Part shown: positions 1-10,500 of the stretch, in pieces | Numbering within the stretch: position 1 is the stretch's first letter | How the letters are laid out: each line of letters opens with the position of its first letter | Assembly (NCBI GenBank): GCA_016284895.1 | Contig: JAEEPT010000011.1 | Location: 1-32,864 of the forward strand | Source of the DNA: Prevotella sp. | GTDB lineage: Bacteria; Bacteroidota; Bacteroidia; Bacteroidales; Bacteroidaceae | Length of the DNA: 32,864 bases | Direction: 5' to 3' | Position numbers and translations under genes: made by a program | Notes under the pieces: model-generated | Seen by the model: the letters and a program-made list of their open reading frames with translations, nothing else | Databases searched by the model: none | What the model was told of the DNA's origin: nothing

Positions 1-1080
1 ACCGACAAGTATAAGATTCAGCTCTACATACCCTATCAGGCCGAGTGGCGAGCCGATGCCTCTGGCACCGACGGACAGGAAGCCAACGGCACGTGGAGCC
101 GGACTGGACTGGGGCACTTCAATCCCTGGGCAGCCACCGCACGCGGCGGCCACACCATCGCTCACGAGGTGGGACACACGTTCCAATACCTTGTGTCTGC
201 CGACTTAGGCACCGATGGCGCCGGACACATGGATCGTGGATGGCGCTGGGGCTGGGGCGGCGGCAATGACAATGGCTGGTGGGAGAGCTGTGCCGACTGG
301 CAGGCTTATCAGATATTCCCCGACCGGCAGTTCACCGACGGAGAGTATTTCGAACAGCATCTGGACAACCACCACCTGAACATGCTGCACGAGGACTGGC
401 GCTATGCCTGCTGCTACATTCACGACTGGTGGGCCATGAAGCACGGACGCAGTTTCATAGGCCGCATGTGGCGCGAGACACAGCGCTATGAGGATCCCAT
501 ACAGACTTATATGCGCATGAACGAACTGACACAGCAGCAGTTCAATGACGAGCTCATGGAAGGCTACATGCGCATGGCTACATGGGACATCGACGGCGTG
601 CGCGAGCGTGCTCAGCACCGCATCGGACAGCATAAGAACCGCCTGAAGCTCATCGACAATGTAGCAATGACCTATCAGGCTGATGCCAACTACTGCATTC
701 AGAACTACGGTTATCACATCACCAACATGAAGCGGGTGGCAGCCGGAACAGTAGTCAAGGCCACGTTCAAGGGGCTGACCGATGCCGAGGGCTACCATTA
801 CGTCTATCCTGCTCGTGCCGGATGGCGCTATGCCTTCGTAGCACTGATGAGCGACGACACGCGCATCTATGGCGAGGTGAAGGCCGACAAGGAAGGCACG
901 GCTGAACTCACCATCCCTTCGGATCACGGTACCTGCAAGAACCTCTTCTTCGTGGTGATGGGAGCCCCCACCCAGCACTGGTGTCACCCCTGGACCAGCG
1001 GAAAGGCTTCTTCAGAATGGTCGCAGAACAACGAGCAGTGGCCCTATCAGGTGACGTTTGAGAATACAAATCCCATCTAA
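1..1080 (+). CDS. Secreted or surface protein with HEVGH zinc-peptidase-like motif (5' end missing)
   Basis: The frame is open from the first base, so the start and any signal peptide lie outside the window; 359 residues are visible. The sequence shows an HEVGH motif at visible residues 55-59, the HExxH signature of zinc metallopeptidases, followed by a Trp/Gly-rich stretch and a second His-rich region (DNHHLN, near residue 121). The C-terminal 120 residues look like a beta-rich accessory domain ending in ENTNPI, with no type IX sorting tail. The layout resembles Bacteroidota proteins annotated as DUF6055, but this assignment is from memory and uncertain. Peptidase activity is inferred from the motif only; no substrate can be named. 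The gene is convergent with the following surface-protein block and shares a terminator with it. Confidence 0.6.
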   Translation, partial: TDKYKIQLYIPYQAEWRADASGTDGQEANGTWSRTGLGHFNPWAATARGGHTIAHEVGHTFQYLVSADLGTDGAGHMDRGWRWGWGGGNDNGWWESCADWQAYQIFPDRQFTDGEYFEQHLDNHHLNMLHEDWRYACCYIHDWWAMKHGRSFIGRMWRETQRYEDPIQTYMRMNELTQQQFNDELMEGYMRMATWDIDGVRERAQHRIGQHKNRLKLIDNVAMTYQADANYCIQNYGYHITNMKRVAAGTVVKATFKGLTDAEGYHYVYPARAGWRYAFVALMSDDTRIYGEVKADKEGTAELTIPSDHGTCKNLFFVVMGAPTQHWCHPWTSGKASSEWSQNNEQWPYQVTFENTNPI

Positions 1081-1115
1081 TACCCCCTACCCTTCCTGTT
1101 TAAGGAACAACCTAC

Positions 1116-1153
1116 AAAAAGAGGTGTATCGATTTTTGATACACCTCTTTTTT
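1116..1153. terminator. Bidirectional intrinsic terminator
   Basis: A perfect 15-bp stem (1116-1130 with 1138-1152) and a 7-nt loop, with A-run and T-run on either side. It lies between two convergent genes and can stop transcription from both. Confidence 0.85.
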
Positions 1154-1171
1154 GAAGTTATTCGTTTCGTG

Positions 1172-4100
1172 TTATTTCACCACAATCTTCTTTCCACTTC
1201 TGATGTAGACACCTTTCGACAGGTGCTTAACATTCTCAACCTTCAGGCCAGAGAGCGTGTAGATGCTCTTAGTCACAGGACGCTCGGCATGCAATGTGCT
1301 GATACCATCCTCGCCTGTGTCGAGACGGAACACCATTTGGGCGATGTCACTATCAGCATAGCCCTTGGCCTTGGCGAATGCCTTGATAGTGAGGTCAGTG
1401 GTGAGCATGATGGGTGCGGTGTACTTCTTTACGCTCGCTGAGGACTCTGCACAGGGGCAGGTACCGTCGAGCGTGTAGTAGATTTCGGCCTCGGGCAGTT
1501 CGCAGGTCAGCTCAATCATCGTGCCGTATGCGTATGCCTGTTCCGGCATGTAGTTCGATTCGGGCATTGGGCAGATGAAGTCATTTTCGTCCTTCACGTT
1601 AACCACCACCACCTTCTTCATGTCGCTGTCATCCTGCATCTGGATGATGGCAGCGGTGGTGCCATGAGCCTCACCTGTGAGGTTCAGTGTGGCAAAGCCC
1701 TGCTCGTTGAAGGTCAACTCGTCACTTTCAGCTGTTACTATCATGTCAGAGAGAATCTTCACGCTGGCCTTCTTGCCGGCAGCTGCATCGGCAGGCATAG
1801 CTTGGATGGTGACAGGCGTAGTCTTGTCGTAAACGACGTGAACAACTGAGTCGGCCAACAGTGCATTGATAGTTTGCGTGATGTCGAAATCCTGCGTATA
1901 GGCATCACCCATCGTCACACCTGCATAGCTCTCCACGTTGCCGCTCACGGTGAGCAGCAGCTTTTGGCCTACTGGCAGACTGGTCTCGGGGATGAAGTCG
2001 GCGCGTTGGGCGTAAAGCGTATCGGCACCGTTGAATACCGGTTCCACGCTTCCGCTAATGGCCTCACCGCTCATAGTGACGCTGATATTCTCAGCACTCA
2101 GTGAGGCGGGCAGCATGTACTTGTCGAACGTGACTTGCACACCGTTCTGCGTAGCCTTGACCTGACTGACCACAGGCTGCGAGAACTGCGTCATGCTCTG
2201 GTTCACATCGAGTTGTGGTGGTGGCACGGGCAGCCATTCCGAGTATTCGGTCTGATAGCCCTGCTTCTCATATTTCACCTGCCACAGTCCGGTAGGCACC
2301 ATCCATCCGTATTCGCCATTCGCGTCGGTCACCTGCGGGTTCACCTGTCCGTAATTCTCGGCATCCCATACGATGACCTTCTCCACATCGTCGCCAAACT
2401 CGTTCTTCGTCACCTTCTTATAGAACACGGTTGTCGTAGCACCCTCCAAGCGGTTGCTCTCCACACCCTCATAGACGAAGCCAGAAGGGTCGAGCGTCGG
2501 TGGGCTGTCCGGGCAGCAAGGGCCGCAGTTGCTGGTGCACTCCTTCGGGTCTTTCTTTTTAGATTTCTTTTTCTCTGTGCACTCCAATTCGTTTCTCTCA
2601 ATGATGAGATCACAGAATTCCTGATCGATGCGCATGCCGAAGTATTCATCACAAATCTTGGTCAGTGCCATACTGCCGACCGACAGTCCTAAGCCCATGA
2701 GACCTTCAGGTGCAGCCACAACTGTGGTGCAGCCCACCAGACTGGCAATAGCTCCTGTGATGCCTATTATGTCGGCAGTAATCTTCTTCATGCTGTAGCC
2801 AGCGGCCCACCATGCCAGGTTGAAGGCATCTTCCCTCAGTTGAGTGGCCTTGAACTGATCGTTTGGACACGGATTAGGAATGCCAAAGTAGAAATCAACT
2901 ATCGTCTGACAGTTCTGTACCATCTCTCTCAGGTTGTTCACCAACGAGATGAAGCCGCCTACACAGCCTATTGCGTCGCCGAATTTCAGGTAGCTGAGCG
3001 CATTGCGTGTCTTGCAGGCCAGCGACGATTTCTTGGCCAGTGCGTTCAGTCGATCATAGCGCACCTTGTTGAACTCGGCTGACTCCCGCGGAGTGAGCGT
3101 ACCCATACCCTTGGTCTTATTAATCAGCTTGATGATATTGCTCTGTTTCTTGGCAATGTCGTCGATGTAGTTGCTCATCACATCGATGGCCACGCTCAGG
3201 TATTCCTGATATTCCGATATCTTTTCGCTGATACCGCTCAGTTTTTCCCACATCGCCTCGATAGTTTCCTTTAGAGCTTGGACGTCTTCTGTACTGACGC
3301 GGCGGCTGGTGGCCGGAATATCATTTTTGAACGTGACTACGAGATTGTCTTTCAGGCTCACTAATGTGAGTGTATTGTCCTCATCGTTCGAGCGGATGTA
3401 GAGAGCACTTCCGTCGTCCATCATAAAGCATTGGTAGCCCTCCGACTGTAGCGACAATTCTGTCATGCCTGTGGCAGGAGCTGTGATGATGCCATTGAAC
3501 ATTTCGCCCAAGCTGTTCATGTCCTTCAGGTCTTTGGTAATGGCCTGTTCGAAATAAGTCTTCTGTGCAATGATATTGTCGATGTCGATGTTCAGTGCCG
3601 ACTCGTCGTCTTCGCTGATGTCTTCACCGTCAATCTGCATGCCATAGTAGCCCAAAACCTGAACATAGATGTTGTACAGCTGATCGTCAAGGGCCTTGCA
3701 TCGTTCTTGGTCGTTATTGTCGATAGCAGTCTGTAGCTGCTCCAGCAGGGGTGTAGCCTGGTCGATGAGCTGCTGTGGAATCAAGTCGGGTGTCAGCAGA
3801 TTCTTATAGAAGTTGACGGCATTCTGCACTTTCACTCGCGAACCAATGATGTCACTGTGGTAATAGGGCGTCACGTTCACGTTGCAGGGCATTGATCGGG
3901 TGTTGAACTTCTCGTAGGCAATCCAGCGGTTCTTGCGTGCGTTGTAGTGGGCAGGAATTATGAAATGCTCAGCATCGGGTCCGTCGGTGAAGATGGACAG
4001 ATCTACGGCATAGACCTTCGTGGTGTCGTTGTTCGACAGATTGATCTCGAAGGTGAAGTCGGTGTTATAGCCCTCTTCGTTAGAGTAACCGTAGGAGTGA

Positions 4101-7100
4101 GGATTGGTCTCGCGTTCCATCAGGTCGAACGTTACCACCTGCTCCTGCAAGTGCACCGGGTGGTGGTTGAAGAACGACATCTTCACCGACAAAGGCACCA
4201 CAGCGTTGGGGTCGAACCTCACCTTCTTGCTCTCCGTCTGATAGCTCACACCATTCTTGTAGGTAATCTTCGCATAAACGTCATAGACATCCATGGCCAG
4301 GGCGTTGGGCAGTGTGCACGTGGCTTTCCACTCACCTTTGCTGTTGATCTGTGCCTTACCGATGGGCTGGTTGCCCGCCATCACCGTCACCTCGTAGTAT
4401 TCTTGTACCCAAGGTTTACTTTGAGCAAGTCCATAAGATATGCGACGCGGTGCTCCCTGTCTGGCAGTGGCGGTAGAGTCTTCAGTCTCGTCCTCTTCCG
4501 GTTCAAAGTACATGGCTGTGCCCTTCACGTTGAAGGTAGGTTTGACAATCATGTCGGGAGCCTGAATGCCCGAACGACTGACGGCGATGCTCGTGGTCTC
4601 CAGAATCTCGCGCTCCTCCTTGCCGTTGAGGGTGTACACTAAGTAGATCTCGGGCGTGTAGTTTCCAGCCTTCAGTGGTATCATGCTCAGCTGCATCCTG
4701 CCGCCTTCGTCGTAGTGAGGCCATTCGATGGTGAGCTTACGCTCGACCTCGTCCCAAGTCGTGGTGGCAGCGGTGAGCTGTATCTCGCTCTTGCTTACAT
4801 GCGCTCCCGATGCGATAACATCCTCAACAGTACCAATGAGAGAATACACTGATCCACCACCACTGCCATTAGATGAGGAATGGACAAATAGTGTTTGGTA
4901 ATACTTGCGACAGCTGCGGTAGGCCGAAGGCATGCTGATTCCTTCGGGTACGTACATCTCCAGTCGGCAATCGGTGGGATAGAGCGACTCATCATAGGTG
5001 CTGCCATAGACGCGCTCTTTCAGACCTTTAAAGGCCACTCTCGCCGTAATGCCTATGCTCTGGCCCACAACGCCCGTGCCATTACCAAACCTGGCGCGGC
5101 GCTCCACCAAGTGACTTTCAAGCTGGGTCATGGTGAGAGGCACACGGGTAAAGCGTGTCTTGGCCGAATGGCCATTGCTGATGCTTACTTGCTCGGTAAC
5201 ATAGTCGGTGTCTTCAACGTACTGCTCTAACTGGCTCTTGCTATTGATGGAGGCATACTGCGGTCCTTGCGACATGGCAGCCAACAAGTAGTCGCCTGCC
5301 TGCAGTCCTTCGAAGCGCAGCAAGCTCTCATTACCAAAAGCCTGTTTCTTCACCAGTTCGCCCGTCTCGGCCTTGAACAACAGCACAGCGGGGTGGCTGC
5401 TGCTTGACATGTAGTAGGAGGCCTCGATATAACCGCGCTGAACGATGGGCAGCGTCACGCCCACTTCTTTCTGCTGACCTACCACGGTGCTTGCCTCCAC
5501 GGGGTCGATGTCGTTCTTGGCACTGCTGGCCGCAACCGTCAGCCGTGTGCCTTCGGGCAACTGGGTGTAGAAGGTATAGCGCGGATAGCTAGACAGATAA
5601 TGCGTGATGACCGAGTCCTTGCCATTGGGCAGATGGGCGGTGAACTCATAGTTCAGGCTGCGCCCGTCGGTATAGCCCTGCATCACCGTTGGAGTCACGT
5701 CCTCTGCCACAGCAGCCTGATAGGTGTGACTCAGCGTTAGCTGTGTGCCGTCGGCCTGTGTAAAGGCGGTGGTAAACTCTGTGCTGTCGGCCAGGTTGAC
5801 ATTGAACGACTTCGAGCCGTGTATGGGTGATGTCACGGTAATGTGGCTCCAGGTGGCCAGAGCCTCTCCTACAGCCCGTCCGTCACCGCCAGTGGTCAGC
5901 GATGTGGAATTTCCTGTGACTCCCGATGGCAGTATCTGCGACACCTGCACCGTGGCATTTTCAATGCCCGCATGGGTTGCTTCGTCAATGACGCTGAATG
6001 TCACCGTTGTGTTCTTCAGCGGCTCTAATGGCAGCACGATGTTGTCGGGCTGTCCGCTCTGTCCCACAATGATGACTGTCGTGTCGGGCTGCTCATACTG
6101 GCTGGCCAGTTGGCGTTCCAGCGAGACCACATACTTCACGGTCTGTCCGTCGAGCATATCGACAAGCTTGGTGCCGCGAGCCAGGTAGCTGTTGTCGGCA
6201 GCGAGCCACATGTTGCTGAACTTATCCTCAGGCATGGTCTGACCGTCGGCCTTGATGGTGAGCGACAGTGCGTGCACGTTCTTCAGTTGCGGGAAGGTGA
6301 CGTTGAGGTGCTCGCTCTGCACGAAGATGTTGTCTATCTGGGCCACTGCTGCACCACGGCTGTTGACCAGTGCCAGCGAGTAGTTGGTGTTCTCAGGCAG
6401 GTAGGTGAAGGCATACTCGTTTCGTCCGTTCATCAGCAGGCGGCGCACTTGTCCGCTGCTCAGCGAGGTCAGCTCTAACGACATGTTCTTATACTGTGCC
6501 AACTGGGCGGCGGTGGCGTTGTCCATCAGTTTCACCGTCAGGTTCACGTAGTTCTGGTCCATGGCCAGAATGGTAAAGTCCTTCCAGCCTTTGGCTTGCT
6601 TATAGAGCTCTACCGACTCAGCCGGTACGCGCACCACCATGTCCGGGCAGTCGGGGAAGGCCCACTTTCCGCTCTCCACGAGTTCCCACTTTTCGGTCAC
6701 CTCGTTGTATTCTGTAACGAATTCCAGCTCTGGAGGGGTCATAGCAAAACAGATGAAGGTCTCTAGTTTCGTACCCATGAAAGCATTGCGCTCAATCTTC
6801 TTCAGCGTTGAGGGCAACAGCACTTCTTTAATGCTCAATTCGCTCATGGGCCCTCCATAGTTTCCGCCATTGATGGTCTCTATGGTTGAGCGGCTGAGGT
6901 CGTAGACCAGGCAGTTCTTGAAGTCATAGATATTGCCGAAACTCTGTGAGATGAAACGTATCACCTTGTCGTAGTCGTCTTCGGTGAAGCCTGCCGGGTA
7001 ACTGTATCCGTAATCCAAGATGAGTGTGCCTGTTTCAGGATCCCACGAGTTGGCTCCGGGCTGGTAGCCAGGGGCTTCTGGGTCGTACTCAAATAATCCT

Positions 7101-7471
7101 CTCAGTTTCACATCCTCATCGGGCATGGTGAAACTTAAATATGAAGCCTTCGGTGTCTGGTTTTCAAATGTGTATGGCAGACCGTTGAGAGTCCACTCTT
7201 TCAGAGCAAAGTCATAGCTCCTATAACTAATACGAAATTCTACCGGAGCACCTACGGGAACCTGCACATTATTGAGTGTGTCGGTACAATAGTAAAACTG
7301 TGTTGAGCTTGTCACACCGCCGTCGTCAACAATATCTGCAAAGAAAGAGACGGTGACCGACACTACACCTTCTGGCAGTGTCTCCACGCTCAGACGGTGT
7401 GTTTTCGGACTCTGTGCGGTGGCCGTGAGGGTCAGTAGGCACAGTAGGAATATATTGAATAGCTTTTTCAT
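1172..7471 (-). CDS. Giant secreted multidomain protein (2099 aa) with LRR, Ig-like and chitobiase-C-like parts and T9SS-type tail
   Basis: A Sec signal peptide (residues 1-19, ending TATAQ) starts the protein. An InlB-like beta region (about 25-150) and a short BspA-type LRR_5 patch (about 205-300) follow, then many beta-sandwich or carboxypeptidase-regulatory-like domains. Near 1390-1490 there is a helical, probably coiled-coil stretch; near 1550-1610 a Gly/Ala-rich hydrophobic stretch; at about 1628-1655 a Lys- and Cys-rich linker; then PSGFVYEGV, which opens another Ig-like region. A chitobiase C-terminal-like domain (about 1985-2055, YYTLDGT) precedes a tail ending SGKKIVVK, the pattern of type A type IX secretion sorting domains in this group. 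It starts 30 bp after the LRR gene stop and is probably cotranscribed with it. The role is likely surface adhesion or structure; the exact function is unknown. Confidence 0.8.
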   Translation of the reverse strand: MKKLFNIFLLCLLTLTATAQSPKTHRLSVETLPEGVVSVTVSFFADIVDDGGVTSSTQFYYCTDTLNNVQVPVGAPVEFRISYRSYDFALKEWTLNGLPYTFENQTPKASYLSFTMPDEDVKLRGLFEYDPEAPGYQPGANSWDPETGTLILDYGYSYPAGFTEDDYDKVIRFISQSFGNIYDFKNCLVYDLSRSTIETINGGNYGGPMSELSIKEVLLPSTLKKIERNAFMGTKLETFICFAMTPPELEFVTEYNEVTEKWELVESGKWAFPDCPDMVVRVPAESVELYKQAKGWKDFTILAMDQNYVNLTVKLMDNATAAQLAQYKNMSLELTSLSSGQVRRLLMNGRNEYAFTYLPENTNYSLALVNSRGAAVAQIDNIFVQSEHLNVTFPQLKNVHALSLTIKADGQTMPEDKFSNMWLAADNSYLARGTKLVDMLDGQTVKYVVSLERQLASQYEQPDTTVIIVGQSGQPDNIVLPLEPLKNTTVTFSVIDEATHAGIENATVQVSQILPSGVTGNSTSLTTGGDGRAVGEALATWSHITVTSPIHGSKSFNVNLADSTEFTTAFTQADGTQLTLSHTYQAAVAEDVTPTVMQGYTDGRSLNYEFTAHLPNGKDSVITHYLSSYPRYTFYTQLPEGTRLTVAASSAKNDIDPVEASTVVGQQKEVGVTLPIVQRGYIEASYYMSSSSHPAVLLFKAETGELVKKQAFGNESLLRFEGLQAGDYLLAAMSQGPQYASINSKSQLEQYVEDTDYVTEQVSISNGHSAKTRFTRVPLTMTQLESHLVERRARFGNGTGVVGQSIGITARVAFKGLKERVYGSTYDESLYPTDCRLEMYVPEGISMPSAYRSCRKYYQTLFVHSSSNGSGGGSVYSLIGTVEDVIASGAHVSKSEIQLTAATTTWDEVERKLTIEWPHYDEGGRMQLSMIPLKAGNYTPEIYLVYTLNGKEEREILETTSIAVSRSGIQAPDMIVKPTFNVKGTAMYFEPEEDETEDSTATARQGAPRRISYGLAQSKPWVQEYYEVTVMAGNQPIGKAQINSKGEWKATCTLPNALAMDVYDVYAKITYKNGVSYQTESKKVRFDPNAVVPLSVKMSFFNHHPVHLQEQVVTFDLMERETNPHSYGYSNEEGYNTDFTFEINLSNNDTTKVYAVDLSIFTDGPDAEHFIIPAHYNARKNRWIAYEKFNTRSMPCNVNVTPYYHSDIIGSRVKVQNAVNFYKNLLTPDLIPQQLIDQATPLLEQLQTAIDNNDQERCKALDDQLYNIYVQVLGYYGMQIDGEDISEDDESALNIDIDNIIAQKTYFEQAITKDLKDMNSLGEMFNGIITAPATGMTELSLQSEGYQCFMMDDGSALYIRSNDEDNTLTLVSLKDNLVVTFKNDIPATSRRVSTEDVQALKETIEAMWEKLSGISEKISEYQEYLSVAIDVMSNYIDDIAKKQSNIIKLINKTKGMGTLTPRESAEFNKVRYDRLNALAKKSSLACKTRNALSYLKFGDAIGCVGGFISLVNNLREMVQNCQTIVDFYFGIPNPCPNDQFKATQLREDAFNLAWWAAGYSMKKITADIIGITGAIASLVGCTTVVAAPEGLMGLGLSVGSMALTKICDEYFGMRIDQEFCDLIIERNELECTEKKKSKKKDPKECTSNCGPCCPDSPPTLDPSGFVYEGVESNRLEGATTTVFYKKVTKNEFGDDVEKVIVWDAENYGQVNPQVTDANGEYGWMVPTGLWQVKYEKQGYQTEYSEWLPVPPPQLDVNQSMTQFSQPVVSQVKATQNGVQVTFDKYMLPASLSAENISVTMSGEAISGSVEPVFNGADTLYAQRADFIPETSLPVGQKLLLTVSGNVESYAGVTMGDAYTQDFDITQTINALLADSVVHVVYDKTTPVTIQAMPADAAAGKKASVKILSDMIVTAESDELTFNEQGFATLNLTGEAHGTTAAIIQMQDDSDMKKVVVVNVKDENDFICPMPESNYMPEQAYAYGTMIELTCELPEAEIYYTLDGTCPCAESSASVKKYTAPIMLTTDLTIKAFAKAKGYADSDIAQMVFRLDTGEDGISTLHAERPVTKSIYTLSGLKVENVKHLSKGVYIRSGKKIVVK

Positions 7472-7501
7472 AATCGTTCGGTTTTTAGCGTTGATGATGT
7501 T

Positions 7502-10500
7502 TTACTTCAATACTTTCTTACCATTATTAATATAGATGCCACGCTGAGGAGCGCTGATGCGCTGACCGGCCAGATTGAAAAGACCGTCCATACGTTGCGG
7601 CTGGGCTTCGTCAATATCGGTAATAGCAGTTGGATCGGCATTGCCAATAGCAATCAGGAAGCGAGAAGAGAGCGTGGTTGCCTCAGCAACCTCAAAGGTA
7701 TAAGGCTCAGCTGGTGTGCCATCGGCATGGAGCAGTAGCCTGCGGGTATTGGTTTCGTTGTCAACGAGCCAAACATCCTCAGCAATACTACTATAGAGGG
7801 TTCCTGTCTTCAGGGCAAGACTCATCTTATAGGAACCTGCTTTGGGCAACTGCATGCCGAGGCGTATGATACCATCGTCCAGTGGTCGCTCGTTGATTGC
7901 ATAGGCCACGCCGCCAGCCATAGTGTAAAGCAAGGTAGCGTTGTCAGCAGCCATTGCAGGCGCATCACGACCAATGTCGTAGCGAGTGGTGGCTTCGGGG
8001 TTGATGACGAAGCGGGTGGTGGCTGTCACAGGAGCCTCCGCCTGTTCGGTGGCCTCCGCGTTACGCGACAGTATCGCGTTAAACACAACACGGTGGGCAT
8101 TCTTGTCGGCACGTTGCAGGGCGCGGCGACTGTTGCTTTCGTCGCCCTTGGCTAACTGGTTGCCAAACTGACGGCGGTCGGCATCGAAAGTGAGCGAGTT
8201 GAGGCCGTCGGGAGCCTGAATGAAGATTGCCGACATGGGGTGGATGACATAGTCGTCGTCGAGTGCCGTCACTATGTCCCAGTCGCTATAGATGGGATTC
8301 CACACAATTACGGGGCCATCGAAATCGAGTCCGCGGATGTAGAAGAAGGCAGCATACGGCATTCCAATGAAGTTCCAGTTACGGTTGTGGGAGAACTCGC
8401 CCTGATAGTGGTTGAGCGGCAGGGTGATGTCGCCAGCGGTGGTCAGATAGTCGGTGCCACCCTGATGCGAGCGGAAGTGTAGGGTGCTCCATTCCTTCTT
8501 CCACTCCCCTTTGTCGTCTTTCGTAATAGTCTTATCCCCTTTATAGGCATAGCCCTGTCCGGCACGCAGCATCTCGTCGTTGCTCACCCTCACCCACGTG
8601 TTGCTGAAATTTCCGGCAGCACGCGCAGCACCGTCGTATCGGTAGATGACATAGGGTGTGTTGGGCAGTTCGGGAACGATGTCGTACATGTGTACATCGA
8701 ACGACGGTGTGAAGTAGGTTTCATAATCTATCTTACATCCCAGGTCTAACTGGTCGCAGGCAATGGTTCCGCGGTTGAACAGTACATCGAACTTAAATGG
8801 TGGATCCTCCTCCCACCAGTAAGCCATAGGAATGTCCACAAGGTCGAAGTTCATGGAGAGTGTACCGATGTTGAGCTGTGCGCCCTCCTCTACTGAGAGG
8901 CGCGGTCGCTCCTTGGCGCTCACGCTGAGACCGCTGCCATAGAGCGAGCGATACTCCACATCAACCTTATCGGTGCCCAGGCTATTGTTGGGTGTGATGG
9001 CAGTGTATCCGGTAATCGTCAGTTTGTCCACGGCTACATCGATGGGCTGGATACTTGCCATCCGGTTGTAGTTGCTTTTGTTCTGATAGAACGACAGCGT
9101 CTTGGCAGGCACATAGAGTGTGCCATTAGTGATGTTACCTTCAATGTATCCCCCATAGGGAGGTATCATGGCACGGATGATGAGGCTGTCCAAGGCTTTC
9201 TCTCCCGACACGAAATTTGTGCCCAGTGCGATGATTGTCGTGGGCAGATCGAACACCTTCAGCCTGTCGCTGCTGAAGCAACCGTCTCCGATGGTGAGCA
9301 CACCCTCTGGCACTGCCACATGGGTGTACCTACCGCCTGTGAAAGCTTCATAGCCCAAGGTCTTCAGGGCCTTAGGCAACGTGAGGCTTTGCAGGGGAAC
9401 ATCGCAGAAAGCCTTATCGCCGATGGAGGTCACCCCGTCTGGCAGGTCAATATGCTTCAACTGATTGCAGTAACTGAAAGCTTGTACGCCGATGGTTTTC
9501 AGCTGAGCAGACAGCGTAACATCCTCCAGTTTTGAGCAATTCAAGAAGGCATCCGAAGCGATTGTGGTGACAGCTTCGGGCAGACGGATGCTGCGTAGTG
9601 AGGAGCAATACGAGAAGGCATTGGCGCCGATAGCGCTGACGGTCTGTGGAATATCAATCTTGCGCAGATTCTCGCATCCCGTGAACATCCCATCGCTGAT
9701 GGTAGTGACCGTCTCGGGCCATACCATCTCCTCGCCATCCCAGCCCATGAAGGCATTCCCTTCAATCATGGTGACGCTATTTGGCAGTACCACTCTCTTT
9801 AATCCGTGAAGTTCATGGAAAGCGCCCTCGCCTATTTTGCGAACCGATGCCGGCAGGGCAATAGTGTCGAGCGATGTGCCGCCAAAGAACCAACTGGGTA
9901 TCTCGGTAAGTGTCTCGGGCAGACGTACATAGTGAAGCGAGTCGCAGCCACGGAAGGTCTCATAGCCTACGTCATACTTGTCGATGAGTCCGTCGGGGAA
10001 GTAGAACGTGCGCAGCGAGTCGCAGTTGGAAAACGCACCGCCACCATCTATTTTCACACCTTCAGGCAAAGTGAACGTCCTGAAGGCTGTACTCGCAAAA
10101 GCACTACTATTAATCACCTCCAGACTGGCCGGCAGTTTCACCTCGCTCAGTCTCGAGCATTCCTCGAAGAAGCCATCGGGAATCGCCTTGATTCCTTCAG
10201 GCAGCACAATGCTGGTCAGTCCGCTGCATTGTCTGAAGGATGAGTTTCCCAGATTTGTTAAGCCTTGTGGCAGCTCGATGCTGGTCAGTCCACTACACCC
10301 CCAGAAGGAATCGCTTCCCAGATCTGTCAAGCCTTGGGGCAGCTCGATACTCTTGAGCGACACACAGTTATTAAAGGCACCGTCATAAATCATGGTCACC
10401 ATGGCAGGTATGTCGATGCTCTCCAAATTCACACAGCCACCGAAGGCATAGTCACCAATGCTGGTCACTGTAGCCGGTATGTCGATGCTCTCCAAATGGG

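Noticed and set aside
205-987. 260-codon minus-strand frame
   Set aside because: It lies wholly opposite the HEVGH gene, shows no family motifs and reflects codon bias on the coding strand.
3947-4642. 231-codon plus-strand frame opposite the 2099-aa gene
   Set aside because: Antisense shadow with no motifs or promoter.
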